From Lichenostomus cassidix (lineage: Eukaryota; Chordata; Aves; Passeriformes; Meliphagidae), in assembly GCA_008360975.2 (NCBI GenBank), contig CM039210.1, positions 23,645,007 through 23,709,006 on the forward strand: a stretch of DNA of 64,000 nt. Reading direction: 5' to 3'. Position 1 is the first letter of the stretch. The number at the start of each line of letters is the position of its first letter. Of this stretch, positions 39,845 through 50,510 are shown piece after piece. The translations under genes were made by a program, and so were the position numbers. The notes beneath the pieces were generated by a model. The model searched no databases, had not been told where the DNA came from, and worked only from the letters and a program-made list of their open reading frames with translations.

Positions 39845-40440
39845 ATGGGGGAGCAGGATGATGTGGAAATAGTGGTCACTAACATTGTCAACCCAGCTTC
39901 TTTCCTCAGTGGAAACAACGGGGAGCAGGTGCACCACGACTGCCTGGAAACTATTGAAGCCACATACTCCAGTCATCTGGATCTGAAGGATACCCCTTTA
40001 GACAATGCAGAGACCTGGTTTACCGATGGGAGCAGTTACGTCATCAGCGGACAGCGACATGCGGGGTATGCAGTCACCACCAGCAAAAAGGTAATAGAAT
40101 CTGGACCCCTACCAATAAACACCTCCACCCAGAAAGCTGAAATAATTGCTTTAACCCATGCTTTGGAAATAGCAAAAGGAAAAAAGATAAACATATATAC
40201 AGACTCAAGGTACACATTTGGAGTTGTACATGCACACAGAGCCATTTGGAAAGAGAGGGGACTGTTGAACTTGCAAGGAGAAAATAATCAAACATGCACA
40301 AGAGATAATCCGACTGTTGGAAGCAGTCTAGCTACCTGAAAAAGTAGCAATCATGCACATTAAGGCACACCAGAAAATGAACTCAGAATTGGAAGAAGGA
40401 AATGATCTGGCAGACAGAGAGGCAAAAGAAGCAGCAAAAG
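39845..40440 (+). pseudogene. pol: ERV-F pol: RNase H
   Basis: TWFTDGSSYVISGQRHAGYA gives the first catalytic Asp, KAEIIALTHALEIA the Glu and IYTDSRYTFGVVHA the second Asp. A frameshift near 40,335 separates the last part ([18 protein letters not shown]), which is in the integrase frame. Gamma-type RNase H with all visible catalytic positions kept. Confidence 0.88.
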
Positions 40441-41640
40441 GTGAGGTGACAACTGAAGGGGCTTTAATTCCAGATGGCCAAATCTCCCTAGAAGGTAAAT
40501 CAACTTATAATAAAGAGGACAGAAAACTAATTGAAGATCAGGATGAATCATATAATGAAGAGGGTTGGGCTATTACTGCACAGGGGAGGTTGGTCATTCC
40601 CTCTCATTTAGTTTGGGCATTAGTGAGAGAAGAACACCAAAAGACACATTGGGGAATAGACGCCCTACACAAATATTTAATTGAAAAAATTATTGCTGGA
40701 AATTTATATGCTACCATCACACAGGTAACCCGACAGTGTGACCTTTGCCTCCAGACTAGCCCTAAAAATATCCCCAAACCAAAATTGGGCCAAATTGGGA
40801 AAGGGAATGCGCCTGGACAGCAGTGGCAAATTGATTTTTTGGAACTCCCAAGAAAAGGGGGGTATCGGTACTTGTTGGTATTAACAGATACCTTTTCAGG
40901 ATGGCCAGAAGCCTTTCCCTCTAGGACTGCCAAAGCCCGGGAGGTAACCAAGGTATTGTTGCAACAAATAATACCACGCTTTGGAGTTCCAGCCACGATG
41001 TCCTCAAATAGAGGACCACATTTCATTTCAAAGGTGGTACAACAAGTTAGCCATCATTTGGGCATAGATTGGGAGCTTCACACCCCATACCACCTGCAGT
41101 CAAGTGGTCAGGTCGAGAAAATGAACCACCTAATCAAACAGCAAATTGTAAGATTGGGGCAAGAAGCCAATTTAACATGGCCCCAATCTCTTCCACTTGC
41201 ATTATTATGAATTTGAACTAAACCCAGAACCAAAGAAAAACGAAGTCCTTTTGAAATGCTCTATGGGAGACCATACAGAGTACAGAAAGGATTATCCACC
41301 CAAGTTGGGGAGGAAACACTGACTGCCTATATGGTGGCCTTGAGTAAGGAGCTCAGGAAAATTGAAAAGTATGTGGCTGGAACTCGGAGTCGGGGCCTAG
41401 ACAGTCCAGTACACAACATTCAACCTGGAGATTATGTCTATGTTAAATCTCTTACAGAGAAAACTTTGGAGCCACAGTAAGAAGGACCGTTTCAAGTACT
41501 CCATACCACATTCACTGTGATCAAAATCAAAGAACAGAATGCCTGGATTCATCATACTCAAATGAAGAAGGCTCCAGAGACCCCTTGGAAAGTGGCTTCT
41601 AATGATGATGAACGGAAATTGAAATTTACCCAGGTAAAAT
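40441..41640 (+). pseudogene. pol: ERV-F pol: integrase
   Basis: The frame 40,353-41,210 has the HHCC domain ([17 protein letters not shown]), the catalytic core ([29 protein letters not shown], where the Asp is Asn; [12 protein letters not shown]) and stops at 41,208. The next frame, 41,256-41,480, carries the C-terminal domain start. The end is near 41,640, immediately before the env signal peptide. The core aspartate change would inactivate it. Confidence 0.87.
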
Positions 41641-41821
41641 GAATTCAATTAGAAAATTTATACTCATTGCTGTTCTCACAATTATAACTATACTTCAAGG
41701 AAAAGGAGGTACTTTTAGCCAGGGCGATACTGAATGGCCTTGGTCACAAACCCTCATAGGGCAATCCAGCTTTCAGGGAGACTACCCTAGAGACAGCTGT
41801 CCGAATTTAGCTGTAACTGTA
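41639..41821 (+). pseudogene. env: ERV-F env: signal peptide and SU start
   Basis: ATG at 41,639 opens a frame with a hydrophobic signal peptide (FILIAVLTIITIL) and the beginning of SU, to 41,821 where ERVL-G is inserted after CTGTA. It follows the pol stop at once, as in many class I elements. Confidence 0.8.
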
Positions 41822-42332
41822 TGTCCTAGGTTGCAATATTGATGTAGTTAAGTATTCTATTACCACCAGCTGTGGGCCATTAGCTGCTATCACCCACTCC
41901 GGATGACAGGCAATGGGCCATCCGTTAGCTATCATCACTTGCTAATGACCCACCCCGCATGACAGGCAATGGGCCATCAGGGACCCACCGTGTGACTCAT
42001 GGACTTATCTCATCCCATTGTGAGATGCTCTGCCCAGGACGGAGGAGCCAGGTGTTCCCATGTGGATATAACCTGGCCTTGGAACCGCCTGAGTTAGCCC
42101 TGTCTACTGGGTTCCCAGAGGATCAGAGCTACTGCTGGATCTTCAGCTGGAGACTAGACCTTCACAGGATCACCACTTCAACTGGACTACTTCAGTTGGA
42201 CTGCTACTACCACCCTAACAGGGTGTTAGGTTGTATCTGACTTTGTCAGTGCTTTTCCTTGTATTATTTCACTTATTTTTAATTTCAATCTTGACTTGTG
42301 ATCTCCCACCGGTTTGTTTTCAAACCATCACA
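41822..42332 (+). repeat. ERVL-G 5' LTR
   Basis: 511 bp, TGTCCTAGGTTG to AAACCATCACA. No canonical AATAAA is visible. It contains a repeated word ATGACAGGCAATGGGCCATC. Related by its last 15 bases to the ERVL-B LTR. An inverted solo relative is at 50,511-50,994. Confidence 0.95.
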
Positions 42333-42337
42333 TATTT

Positions 42338-42355
42338 TGGCGCCCAACGTGGGGC
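42338..42355 (+). promoter_or_regulatory. ERVL-G primer-binding site, tRNA-Lys1,2 type
   Basis: TGGCGCCCAACGTGGGGC, five bases after the LTR, identical to the ERVL-B site at 9,423-9,440. Confidence 0.95.
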
Positions 42356-42388
42356 TCGACCTGGGGAAACTCAGAAAATCTTATCACC

Positions 42389-44071
42389 ATGATGCTCAGC
42401 CTGTCTATGTGGGTAATGTATCTTACCCTTTATATTTTCCCTCAAATGGGAAACTATCTACCCGTTGCATTGCTCCTGTTGCGACCAGGGAATGGCATGA
42501 GAATTGCTGTATTGGTTTATTATGCCTATTGCATGGTAACGTGTGAGGCGATGAATGCCATTCGGAATATATACTCGACTTTGTCTGCCTGGCCTAACCT
42601 GAGCTGCTTCGTCTGGGACCTCCTCAGCAATCGCACCCAGCCTCTGGGGTTAGGAGGAGAGAGTGGTTTCTTCCAGCATTTCAGGCCAGGCACAGCCATC
42701 TTTGACAACATTGAGTTCTCTCTGGATGCTAGGGATGGCATAATGTTTTTGTCAGTTCTATTCTCTTTGACCAGCACTGTGTACCTCATGCTGAGAAACA
42801 GAACAATACTTGGTGTTGTACAGCGTCTTCTCGAAGAGGAGGAGAAAAGAAACAAGTCAGCAGGCACCACGTCCACGCAAACTGCTACCAAGAGGAAAGG
42901 AACCAAACAAGCAGTCAATGTCTCAACACAAACCATTGCCGAATCAGAACAGCCAAAGCCAGTAGCGGTTGCCCCCGTCCAGAAAAAGAAATCAAAGAGC
43001 AAATCAGTCCGCACAGCGACTGATGAGGATGCGGCAGGACCATCTCACCAAGCAGAAGAGACAGAGCCAGAAATCATCACTCGCTCTCTATCCCTGGGGG
43101 AGCTGCGGGACCTACGGAGGGAATTCACCAGGCAGGCGAATGAGTCTATCTTGACCTGGCTGCTCCGCATCTGGGACGCCGCAGCTAATGACACCATTCT
43201 GGACGGAAGTGAGGCCAGGCAACTGGGATCCCTGTCCCAGGATGTGGTCATTGACCAGGGGATTGGGAAAACCCAGGAAATTCTCAGCCTCTGGCGGCGA
43301 TTGCTGGCAAGTGTACGGGACAGATATCTCTGCAAAGAAGACCTCCAGATGCACCAAAGAAAATGGAACACAATAGAACAAGGTATCCGATGCCTGAGGG
43401 AATTGGCCGTGCTAGAGATCATTTTCTCGGACAACGAGAGATTCCCCAAGAGCCCAGATAATGTCCGGTGCACTTCACAAATGTGGCTAAGATTCGCGCG
43501 GCTCGGACCAGAGATATACTCTCGTTACCTGGCAACATTGCAGTGGAGGGAAGGCGAAGACCAGGTGGGCGTGTTGACAAACAAACTGAGAATTTATGAG
43601 GACACTGTCACCGCTCCACTACGGACCCAGGTCTCATCGGTAGAAACAAACCTGGCCGAGCAAGTCCGGAGCTTAATTGAAGAGAGCCACCAGAAACTAA
43701 AGAAAGAGCTCAAAGAAGGATTTTTTCATGCCACACCGAAACCAACCAGAGTCTCTGCCATCAGGAGCAGACGTACTCCAGCCAGGGAAAGAAAACAAAC
43801 TCCACGACGTGACCTCTGGTTTTTCCTTCAAGAGCATGGGGAAGACATGAGGAAGTGGGATAGGAAACCCACCTCCACCTTAGCAGCCCGGGTACGTGAA
43901 TTGAAAACAGAAACATCCACTTCAGGAGGCTCATCTAGGTACAACACTGCCCCAGTCTCTTGTGGACAGAACCCCCGACAGAATGGAAAGGATAATATGA
44001 CTGATCCTCTTGAAGGAACCTCAGGAACACATTTACGGGAGAAGAACATCGTGCACCAAAAACAGGATTAG
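42389..44071 (+). CDS. gag: ERVL-G gag
   Basis: I prefer the ATG at 42,389 (MMLSLSMW) over the longer frame that begins inside the LTR and primer site. About 560 codons. The N-terminal third has three hydrophobic stretches (YLTLYIFP; IAVLVYYAYCMV; MFLSVLFSLTSTVYLML), then a charged linker, a helical capsid-like region and a basic tail ending RRTPARERKQTPR and LWFFLQEHGEDM. No CCHC knuckle. The tail motif is conserved in ERVL-B and ERVL-H. Stop TAG at 44,069-44,071, in the same frame as pol. Role: particle formation, inferred from position and family. Confidence 0.9.
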   Translation: MMLSLSMWVMYLTLYIFPQMGNYLPVALLLLRPGNGMRIAVLVYYAYCMVTCEAMNAIRNIYSTLSAWPNLSCFVWDLLSNRTQPLGLGGESGFFQHFRPGTAIFDNIEFSLDARDGIMFLSVLFSLTSTVYLMLRNRTILGVVQRLLEEEEKRNKSAGTTSTQTATKRKGTKQAVNVSTQTIAESEQPKPVAVAPVQKKKSKSKSVRTATDEDAAGPSHQAEETEPEIITRSLSLGELRDLRREFTRQANESILTWLLRIWDAAANDTILDGSEARQLGSLSQDVVIDQGIGKTQEILSLWRRLLASVRDRYLCKEDLQMHQRKWNTIEQGIRCLRELAVLEIIFSDNERFPKSPDNVRCTSQMWLRFARLGPEIYSRYLATLQWREGEDQVGVLTNKLRIYEDTVTAPLRTQVSSVETNLAEQVRSLIEESHQKLKKELKEGFFHATPKPTRVSAIRSRRTPARERKQTPRRDLWFFLQEHGEDMRKWDRKPTSTLAARVRELKTETSTSGGSSRYNTAPVSCGQNPRQNGKDNMTDPLEGTSGTHLREKNIVHQKQD

Positions 44072-44087
44072 AGGAGCCCTGCCTCTA
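44069..44087 (+). promoter_or_regulatory. ERVL-G gag-pol stop codon hairpin
   Basis: TAGAGG (44,069-44,074) pairs with CCTCTA (44,082-44,087) around loop AGCCCTG; the gag TAG is the first three bases of the stem. Pol continues in the same frame with no further stop, so readthrough is the likely route to Gag-Pol. Confidence 0.7.
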
Positions 44088-45763
44088 GCCAGGTAGAGGA
44101 AAGGGATAATCGGATCTATTGGACTGTGTGGATCCGATGGCCTGGCACGTCTGACCCACAAAGATACACGGCTTTGGTTGACACCGGCGCTCAGTGCACC
44201 CTGATGCCATCCAGGTATGTGGGGACCGAATCCATTTCCATTTCTGGGGTGACAGGAGGATCCCAGCAGCTGACTGTATTGGAAGCTGAAGTGAGTTTAA
44301 CTGGGAACGAGTGGCAGAAACACCCCATTGTGACTGGTCCAGATGCCCCGTGCATCCTCGGCATAGATTATCTCAGGAGTGGATATTTCAAAGACCCAAA
44401 GGGACATCGCTGGGCTTTTGGGATAGCAGCCGTAGAGACGGAAGACATAAGACAACTGAATACCCTGCCCGGTCTCTCAGATAACCCGTCTGCTGTAGGA
44501 CTACTGAGAATTGAAGAACAGCGGGTACCAATTGCTACAGCAACAGTGCACCGCCGGCAATACCGCACTGACAGAGACTCTGTGGCCCCCATCCATAAGA
44601 TGATTCGGGATCTGGAGAGCCAAGGGGTGGTCAGCAAGGCTCACTCACCCTTTAACAGCCCCATATGGCCAGTGCGTAAGTCCAGTGAAGAATGGAGACT
44701 GACAGTGGATTACCGTGGCCTGAATGAAGTCACACCACCACTGAGTGCTGCTGTACCGGACATGTTGGAACTTCAGTACGAGCTGGAATCCAAGGCAGCA
44801 AAGTGGTATGCGACCATTGATATTGCCAATGCCTTTTTCTCCATTCCTCTGGCAGCAGAGTGCAGGCCTCAGTTTGCTTTCACCTGGAGAGGTGTGCAGT
44901 ACACCTGGAACCGACTGCCCCAGGGGTGGAAGCACAGTCCCACCATCTGCCATGGACTGATCCAGGCTGCACTGGAGAAGGGTGAGGCTCCAGAACATCT
45001 GCAGTATATCGATGACATCATTGTGTGGGGTGACACAGCAACGGAAGTATTTGGGAAAGGAGAGAAAATCATCAGAATTCTCCTAGAAGCCGGCTTTGCC
45101 ATCAAGAAGAGTAAAGTCAAGGGACCTGCCCGAGAGATCCAGTTCCTGGGAGTAAAGTGGCAAGACGGACGGCGTCAGATTCCTTCTGAGGTCATCAATA
45201 AGATCATCGCGATGTCTCCACCAACCAACAAGAAGGAGACGCAAGCTTCCCTAGGTGCCATAGGCTTTTGGAGAATGCACATCCCTGAGTACAGCCAGAT
45301 CGTGAGTCCTCTCTACCTCATAACCCGCAAGAAGAACGATTTCCGCTGGGGCCCTGAACAGCAGCAAGCCTTCACCCAGATCAAACAGGAGATTGCTCAT
45401 GCGGTAGCCCTGGGACCAGTCAGGACAGGACCAGAGGTAAAGAATGTGCTTTACTCTGCAGCCGGGAGCCATGGTCTGTCCTGGAGCCTTTGGCAGAAGG
45501 TGCCTGGCGAGACCCGAGGTCGACCACTGGGATTCTGGAGCCGAAGTTACAGAGGGTCTGAAGTCAACTACACTCCCACCGAGAAAGAAATCTTGGCAGC
45601 TTACGAAGGAGTCCAAGCCGCCTCAGAGGTGATCGGCACAGAAACACAACTTCTCCTTGCACCCCGACTGCCAGTGCTGGGGTGGATGTTCAAGGGAAGG
45701 GTTCCCTCTACCCACCATGCCACTGATGCCACGTGGAGCAAATGGATTGCCCTCATCACATAG
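44072..45763 (+). pseudogene. pol: ERVL-G pol: protease, RT, RNase H start, up to an internal stop
   Basis: Open from the gag stop. Protease with ALVDTGAQCTLM; RT with HRRQYRTDRDSVAPIHKM, DYRGLNEVTPPLS, RLPQGWKHSPTICHG and the active site YIDD at 45,005-45,016; thumb and connection with TKKKNDF-like RKKNDFRWGPEQQ and a YTPTEKEILAAYEG segment. It stops at TAG 45,761-45,763. ERVL-B has CAG at this codon. The rest continues in the same frame. All RT catalytic residues are present. Confidence 0.92.
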
Positions 45764-47290
45764 CGCGCCCGTATTGGAAACCCAAATCGCCCTGGGATTC
45801 TGGAAATTATAACAAACTGGCCTGAAGGTGAGACTTTTAAATTATCTTCAGAAGATGCAGAGGAGCAAGTAGCACGTGCCGAGGAAGCACCCCCATATAA
45901 TGAACTGCCAGAGAGTGAAAGACGCTATGCCCTCTTCACCGATGGTTCCTGCCGAATTGTAGGCGCAGATAGGAGATGGAAAGCTGCAGTATGGAGCCCC
46001 ACACGACAAGCTGTACAGGCTACTGAGGGACAAGGTGGATCGAGCCAGGTCGCGGAGCTTAAAGCCATCCAACTGGCTTTGGATATTGCCGAACGAGAGA
46101 AATGGCCAAGGCTCTATCTCTACACCGACTCTTGGATGGTAGCCAATGCACTGTGGGGATGGTTAGATCGCTGGAGAAAGGCTAACTGGCAGCGCAGAGG
46201 AAAACCCATCTGGGCCGCTGAGATTTGGCAGGACATTGCTGCCCGGGCAGAAAAGCTGACTGTGAAAGTTCGACACGTGGATGCACATGTACCCAAGAGT
46301 CGGGCTAATGAAGAGCATCGTAACAACGAGCAGGTGGACCGAGCTGCCAAGGTGGAAGTGTCACAGGTGGATCTGGACTGGCAGCACAAAGGAGAATTAT
46401 TTCTAGCTCGTTGGGCCCATGATGCCTCTGGTCATCAAGGGAGAGATGCGACATACAGGTGGGCTCGTGATCGAGGGGTGGACTTGACCATGGACAACAT
46501 CTCACAGGTCATCCACAGCTGTGAGACTTGCGCTGCAATCAAACAGGCCAAGCGGGTGAAGCCTCTGTGGTATGGTGGACGATGGTCAAAGTACAGGTAT
46601 GGGGAAGTATGGCAAGTTGACTACATCACACTTCCCCAAACCCGCCAAGGAAAGCGCTACGTGCTGACCATGGTGGAAGCAACCACAGGATGGTTAGAGA
46701 CCTACCCTGTGCCTCATGCTACTGCCCAGAACACCATCTTGGGTCTGGAAAAGCAAGTCCTGTGGAGACATGGTACCCCTGAGAGAATCGAGTCTGACAA
46801 TGGAACCCATTTCAAGAATGGCCTCATAAGCACCTGGGCTAGAGAACACGGAATTGAATGGATATACCACATCCCCTATCACGCACCAGCTGCCGGGAAA
46901 GTTGAACGGTGCAACGGACTACTGAAGACAACTTTGAAGGCACTTGGCGGGGGACCCTTCAAAAATTGGGAACTGAACTTAGCAAAGGCCACCTGGATGG
47001 TTAACACAAGGGGTTCTATCAATCGAGCCGGTCCTGCCGAGTCCGAACCTTTGCACACAGTGGATGGAGATAAAGTTCCTGTGGTACACGTAAGAGGTTT
47101 TTTAGGAAAGACTGTTTGGATTAGTCCCACCTCAGGCAAAGGCAAACCCATCCGTGGAGTGGTTTTTGCCCAAGGACCTGGTTATACTTGGTGGGTGATG
47201 CAGGCAGATGGAGAAACCCGTTGTGTCCCACAAGGAGACCTTATCTTAAGTGAGAACTGTGTAGTTGGTAATAGAATAAGGGGTGGATAA
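45764..47290 (+). pseudogene. pol: ERVL-G pol: RNase H and integrase after the stop
   Basis: Same frame as the upstream part. RNase H has YALFTDGSCRIVG, ELKAIQLALDIAE and LYTDSWMVANAL. Integrase has the zinc domain (HDASGHQGRDATYRW, CETCAAIK), the core (VWQVDYITLPQT; ESDNGTHFKNG; GKVERCNGLLK) and the C-terminal domain (KTVWISPTSGKGK; YTWWVMQADGE). It ends at TAA 47,288-47,290, one base before the 3' LTR, so the purine tract is within the coding end and no env exists. Confidence 0.93.
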
Positions 47291-47291
47291 T

Positions 47292-47801
47292 GTCCTAGGT
47301 TGCAATATTGACGTAGTTAAGTATTCTATTACCACCAGCTGTGGGCCATTAGCTGCTATCACCCACTCCGGATGACAGGCAATGGGCCATCCGTTAGCTA
47401 TCATCACTTGCTAATGACCCACCCCGCATGACAGGCAATGGGCCATCAGGGACCCACCGTGTGACTCATGGACTTATCTCATCCCATTGTGAGATGCTCT
47501 GCCCAGGAGGGAGGAGCCAGGTGTTCCCATGTGGATATAACCTGGCCTTGGAACCGCCTGAGTTAGCCCTGTCTACTGGGTTCCCAGAGGATCAGAGCTA
47601 CTGCTGGATCTTCAGCTGGAGACTAGACCTTCACAGAATCACCACTTCAACTGGACTACTTCAGTTGGACTGCTACTACCACCCTAACAGGGTGTTAGGT
47701 TGTATCTGACTTTGTCAGTGCTTTTCCTTGTATTATTTCACTTATTTTTAATTTCAATCTTGACTTGTGATCTCCCACTGGTTTGTTTTCAAACCAAGAC
47801 A
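47292..47801 (+). repeat. ERVL-G 3' LTR
   Basis: 510 bp, TGTCCTAGGTTG to AACCAAGACA. About six differences from the 5' copy, including GACGTAG for GATGTAG and CAGAATC for CAGGATC. Confidence 0.95.
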
Positions 47802-47806
47802 CTGTA

Positions 47807-49783
47807 ATACATGATGATGAAATTTACCATCCGTCTGAATGGGTTTTGAATCAGGATGAGTGGATCATGACCCTGCCTGGTGTCATTAATGAAAAAATCC
47901 ATGTGTGATGCAGGAAAATCGAACCTGGTTTTCAATGTGAAATAGCCTTTTCTATTACAGTTCTTGCAATTTTTCTGATTTCAATTTGGCATCCAAAGTT
48001 CACTCTGGCATTTCAAAAGAAATATGTCCTACTGAGGATTAGAATTGTGTTAAACAAGATGTGTTTGCCTTGTGTTGTCACCAGAAATTTACTAGTAACA
48101 ATACTTCCGGTGACCCAAGAGACATTAATGTCGAAATTACCAAGTCTTGTAAAGAAGAGAAAAGTAACTGGTAGTTTAATCTTACTATGGTTAATCCTTT
48201 TTATGTAGTGTGTAATTGGAGACCTGAACCTGACCCAAAGACTCAACCAATACTCTTAGGTTTAACTCAGAAATTCAAAATGAATGTGATAGCCAGATCA
48301 AAACAAGATTCCTCCCAAATAAACACTCCTATTCCTCCTAAACTAACACTTCAACCAAAAATTTATAGAGTTGGGCCATATGTAATAAGGAACATGGGCC
48401 AACAACAATTGTTGTTTAACCCAGAATAGTCTCTTAAGTGTGTAGAATTACTGATGCAAATTAATGTTTCTGAAATTCAACCACCTTGCTCCTCTCTTTT
48501 AAAGACATCTTTTCAAGGCTGGACAACATGGTTACGGAGGCAAGAACTCTTCAAGAGCAGAACATGAAGAGATTTAACTGGAGTGTTGGGAACAGGATTG
48601 GGTGTTTTAAATGAGATTGATTCAGAGATATTAATAAATAAATTGGCCACCACAACCAGTGGCCTAACAAGACTAAAACAACCTTTACAATCTTCCTTAT
48701 TAGCATTAGGAAATGGTCAGTGGCAAATTTCAAAGGTGTTTCCAGATTTCGCAAAGGCCAACAATCAGGATCATAAACTAACAATAGATGCATTTGGAGC
48801 AGTTCAAGATAATGTATCCCTAGCTCTTAGTTGCATACAAGCACAATTATGGATGCAATCAGCAGCTTCTTTAATTATAAGAGAAGAAAATGAAAGTGTT
48901 TTCCCTATTGAAGTTCGAAAATCTGTTTGGGATAATGCCACTGAGCTGGAAAAGAAGCTCCAATCTTGGCGGACTTTAGTAAACTTCACCTATAACCCAA
49001 TTACTAACACAGCTACAGCCTTTGTACTTACTATATGCAATGCCACAATTTATGTAAAACACCCCATTGTTCCTTTAGGATTAAACCATGATGGAGCAGT
49101 GCTTTACCCTTCTGAACAGAGTATGGGCCCGGATGGTTGATAAGAAATGGCAAACTGTAAATTTAGAATCTTGCATTACAAGAGAACAACAAGGGTTTAT
49201 CTGTGAGAGTAACACAATCAATGCCAAAGACATATGTCTAGATGTTGAGCAAAGCATTTGCCACTTTGAAGTTCACCTGAATACTAATCAAAGAACAGTA
49301 TTTGTATATATTGGTCAGGGTTGTGTTTGCTTAAAAACAATGTGTGTTTTTATAGAAATAGATAATGATAACATTACCTTGGATGTTAAAAATCATTCTA
49401 ATTTTTGTATTTGTAATTTTGTGAAGATCATTAGGTGTGACTTTTTGTATTTGGCACCAGTTGTATCTCATCAATTGATAAAGTCCAATTACAAAATGTA
49501 TCATGAATTATCATCAACACCTATTGGGATGAACCTTACATTAGTAAGACAATTAGTAGAGCATCAAGACACAATTAATATCCTAAAAGGAATTCAAAAA
49601 AGTGATAGAGAAGAAATAAGCAGAGTCTTACAAAGAGCAAGACAGGATGCGGATCATCACTGGTGGGACATGCTTTTTGGATGGTCACCCACTGCAACTG
49701 GTATCCTTAATACATTATGTCACCCCATAATTGTTTTACTAATTCTGGTAGGTATTTGTTGCGGTTTTGGAGGATGTTGCAGC
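47807..49783 (+). pseudogene. env: ERV-F env: SU and TM up to an LTR insertion
   Basis: Continues env after ERVL-G. SU fragments are at 47,807-48,560. A cleavage-site region near 48,555-48,575 carries a TGA, followed by a Gly-rich fusion peptide (GVLGTGLGVLNEID) and a long helical ectodomain (SSLLALGNGQWQISKVFP; SLALSCIQAQLWMQSAAS). The frame 49,088-49,783 shows Cys-rich TM with CESNT, and a membrane anchor (PIIVLLILVGICCGFGG) with a Cys cluster after it. This is not the CX6CC TM type of ERV-C. I have a memory of similar Env-like proteins in bird genomes but cannot name the family. Confidence 0.8.
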
Positions 49784-50362
49784 AGACTTTACCCTAGAGC
49801 TTCTCTACCCGGCCCAGTTCAGCGCCTCAGTGCTCCAAACCCTCTGTCCCAGGGCTGGACACTGCGCTCTCACTGGCCGGGGAGCCATAAGGCTAGCTCT
49901 GGTTCGTCTGCTTCCACAACCGGCGGTGATAAAGGAGGCGAGGAGGGTCTATGCGTTGTGTCCATGGAAGATGTTTATTCGCATGGTGCAGCAGAGGCCA
50001 ACGACCTCCCCGAGGCAGAGATGCCTCGAGGGCGAAGGCCTCACATGCACAGCCACATGTGGAGCATAGACACACGTGGAGCATAGACAGCAAGATGGCG
50101 GAGGGTAAGGGGTTTTATAGGGAAACAGAGAGGGGCAGGGACAGCACACAGGCCCAGTGACCTCTGGGCACAGGGGAGGTACAGGGGCGGAGTTAGGAGT
50201 ACAGGAACCAATAGGGGAAACCCGAGGGAGTGGCCAGGGCCACGTGGGGTTAGGGTACAGGAACCAATAGGGAAAACTGGGGGCGTGGCTAGGACTATGT
50301 GGAGTAGGGAAGGCAGGACAATAGGTGACAAGTACAGTCGTTAAGAAAGGGGTGTGGGCAAC
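49784..50362 (-). repeat. LTR-like insertion in ERV-F env tail (LTR-M)
   Basis: 579 bp between two copies of TTGCAGC (49,777-49,783 and 50,363-50,369). On the minus strand it has CCAAT boxes (plus-strand ATTGG complements at GAACCAATAGGG, twice), TATAAAA near 50,115 and AATAAA near 49,975, so it is an LTR read right to left. Its ends are not TG and CA, so either the duplication is shorter than it looks or the ends are decayed. Confidence 0.7.
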
Positions 50363-50510
50363 TTGCAGCCATTATCACAATAGGTATTAGCCTTGCGTTA
50401 TCTGTTATGTTACTTACTTGGAATTATAGGATGTTAAAAAGTTGTCCATTTTAACCACTTTATCGAAAGTACGTGGAAAGGCATTGAGAGATGCCTATCG
50501 CAGAAGCTTG
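50363..50510 (+). pseudogene. env: ERV-F env: last codons and 3' spacer
   Basis: After the LTR-M insertion the env phase reaches TAG at 50,388-50,390, giving a very short cytoplasmic tail after the Cys cluster. The remaining 120 bases are a spacer that ends at the inverted ERVL LTR. Confidence 0.55.

Larger units (their letters stand above)
41822..47801 (+). mobile_element. ERVL-G: nearly complete ERVL provirus in ERV-F env
   Basis: 5,980 bp: LTR, tRNA-Lys1,2 primer site, gag, pol, LTR, no env. The duplication CTGTA lies at 41,817-41,821 and 47,802-47,806. The LTRs (511 and 510 bp) differ at about six sites, roughly 1.2%. Gag is open; pol has one internal TAG. Gag and pol share one frame, separated by a single TAG in a hairpin. 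Confidence 0.96.
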
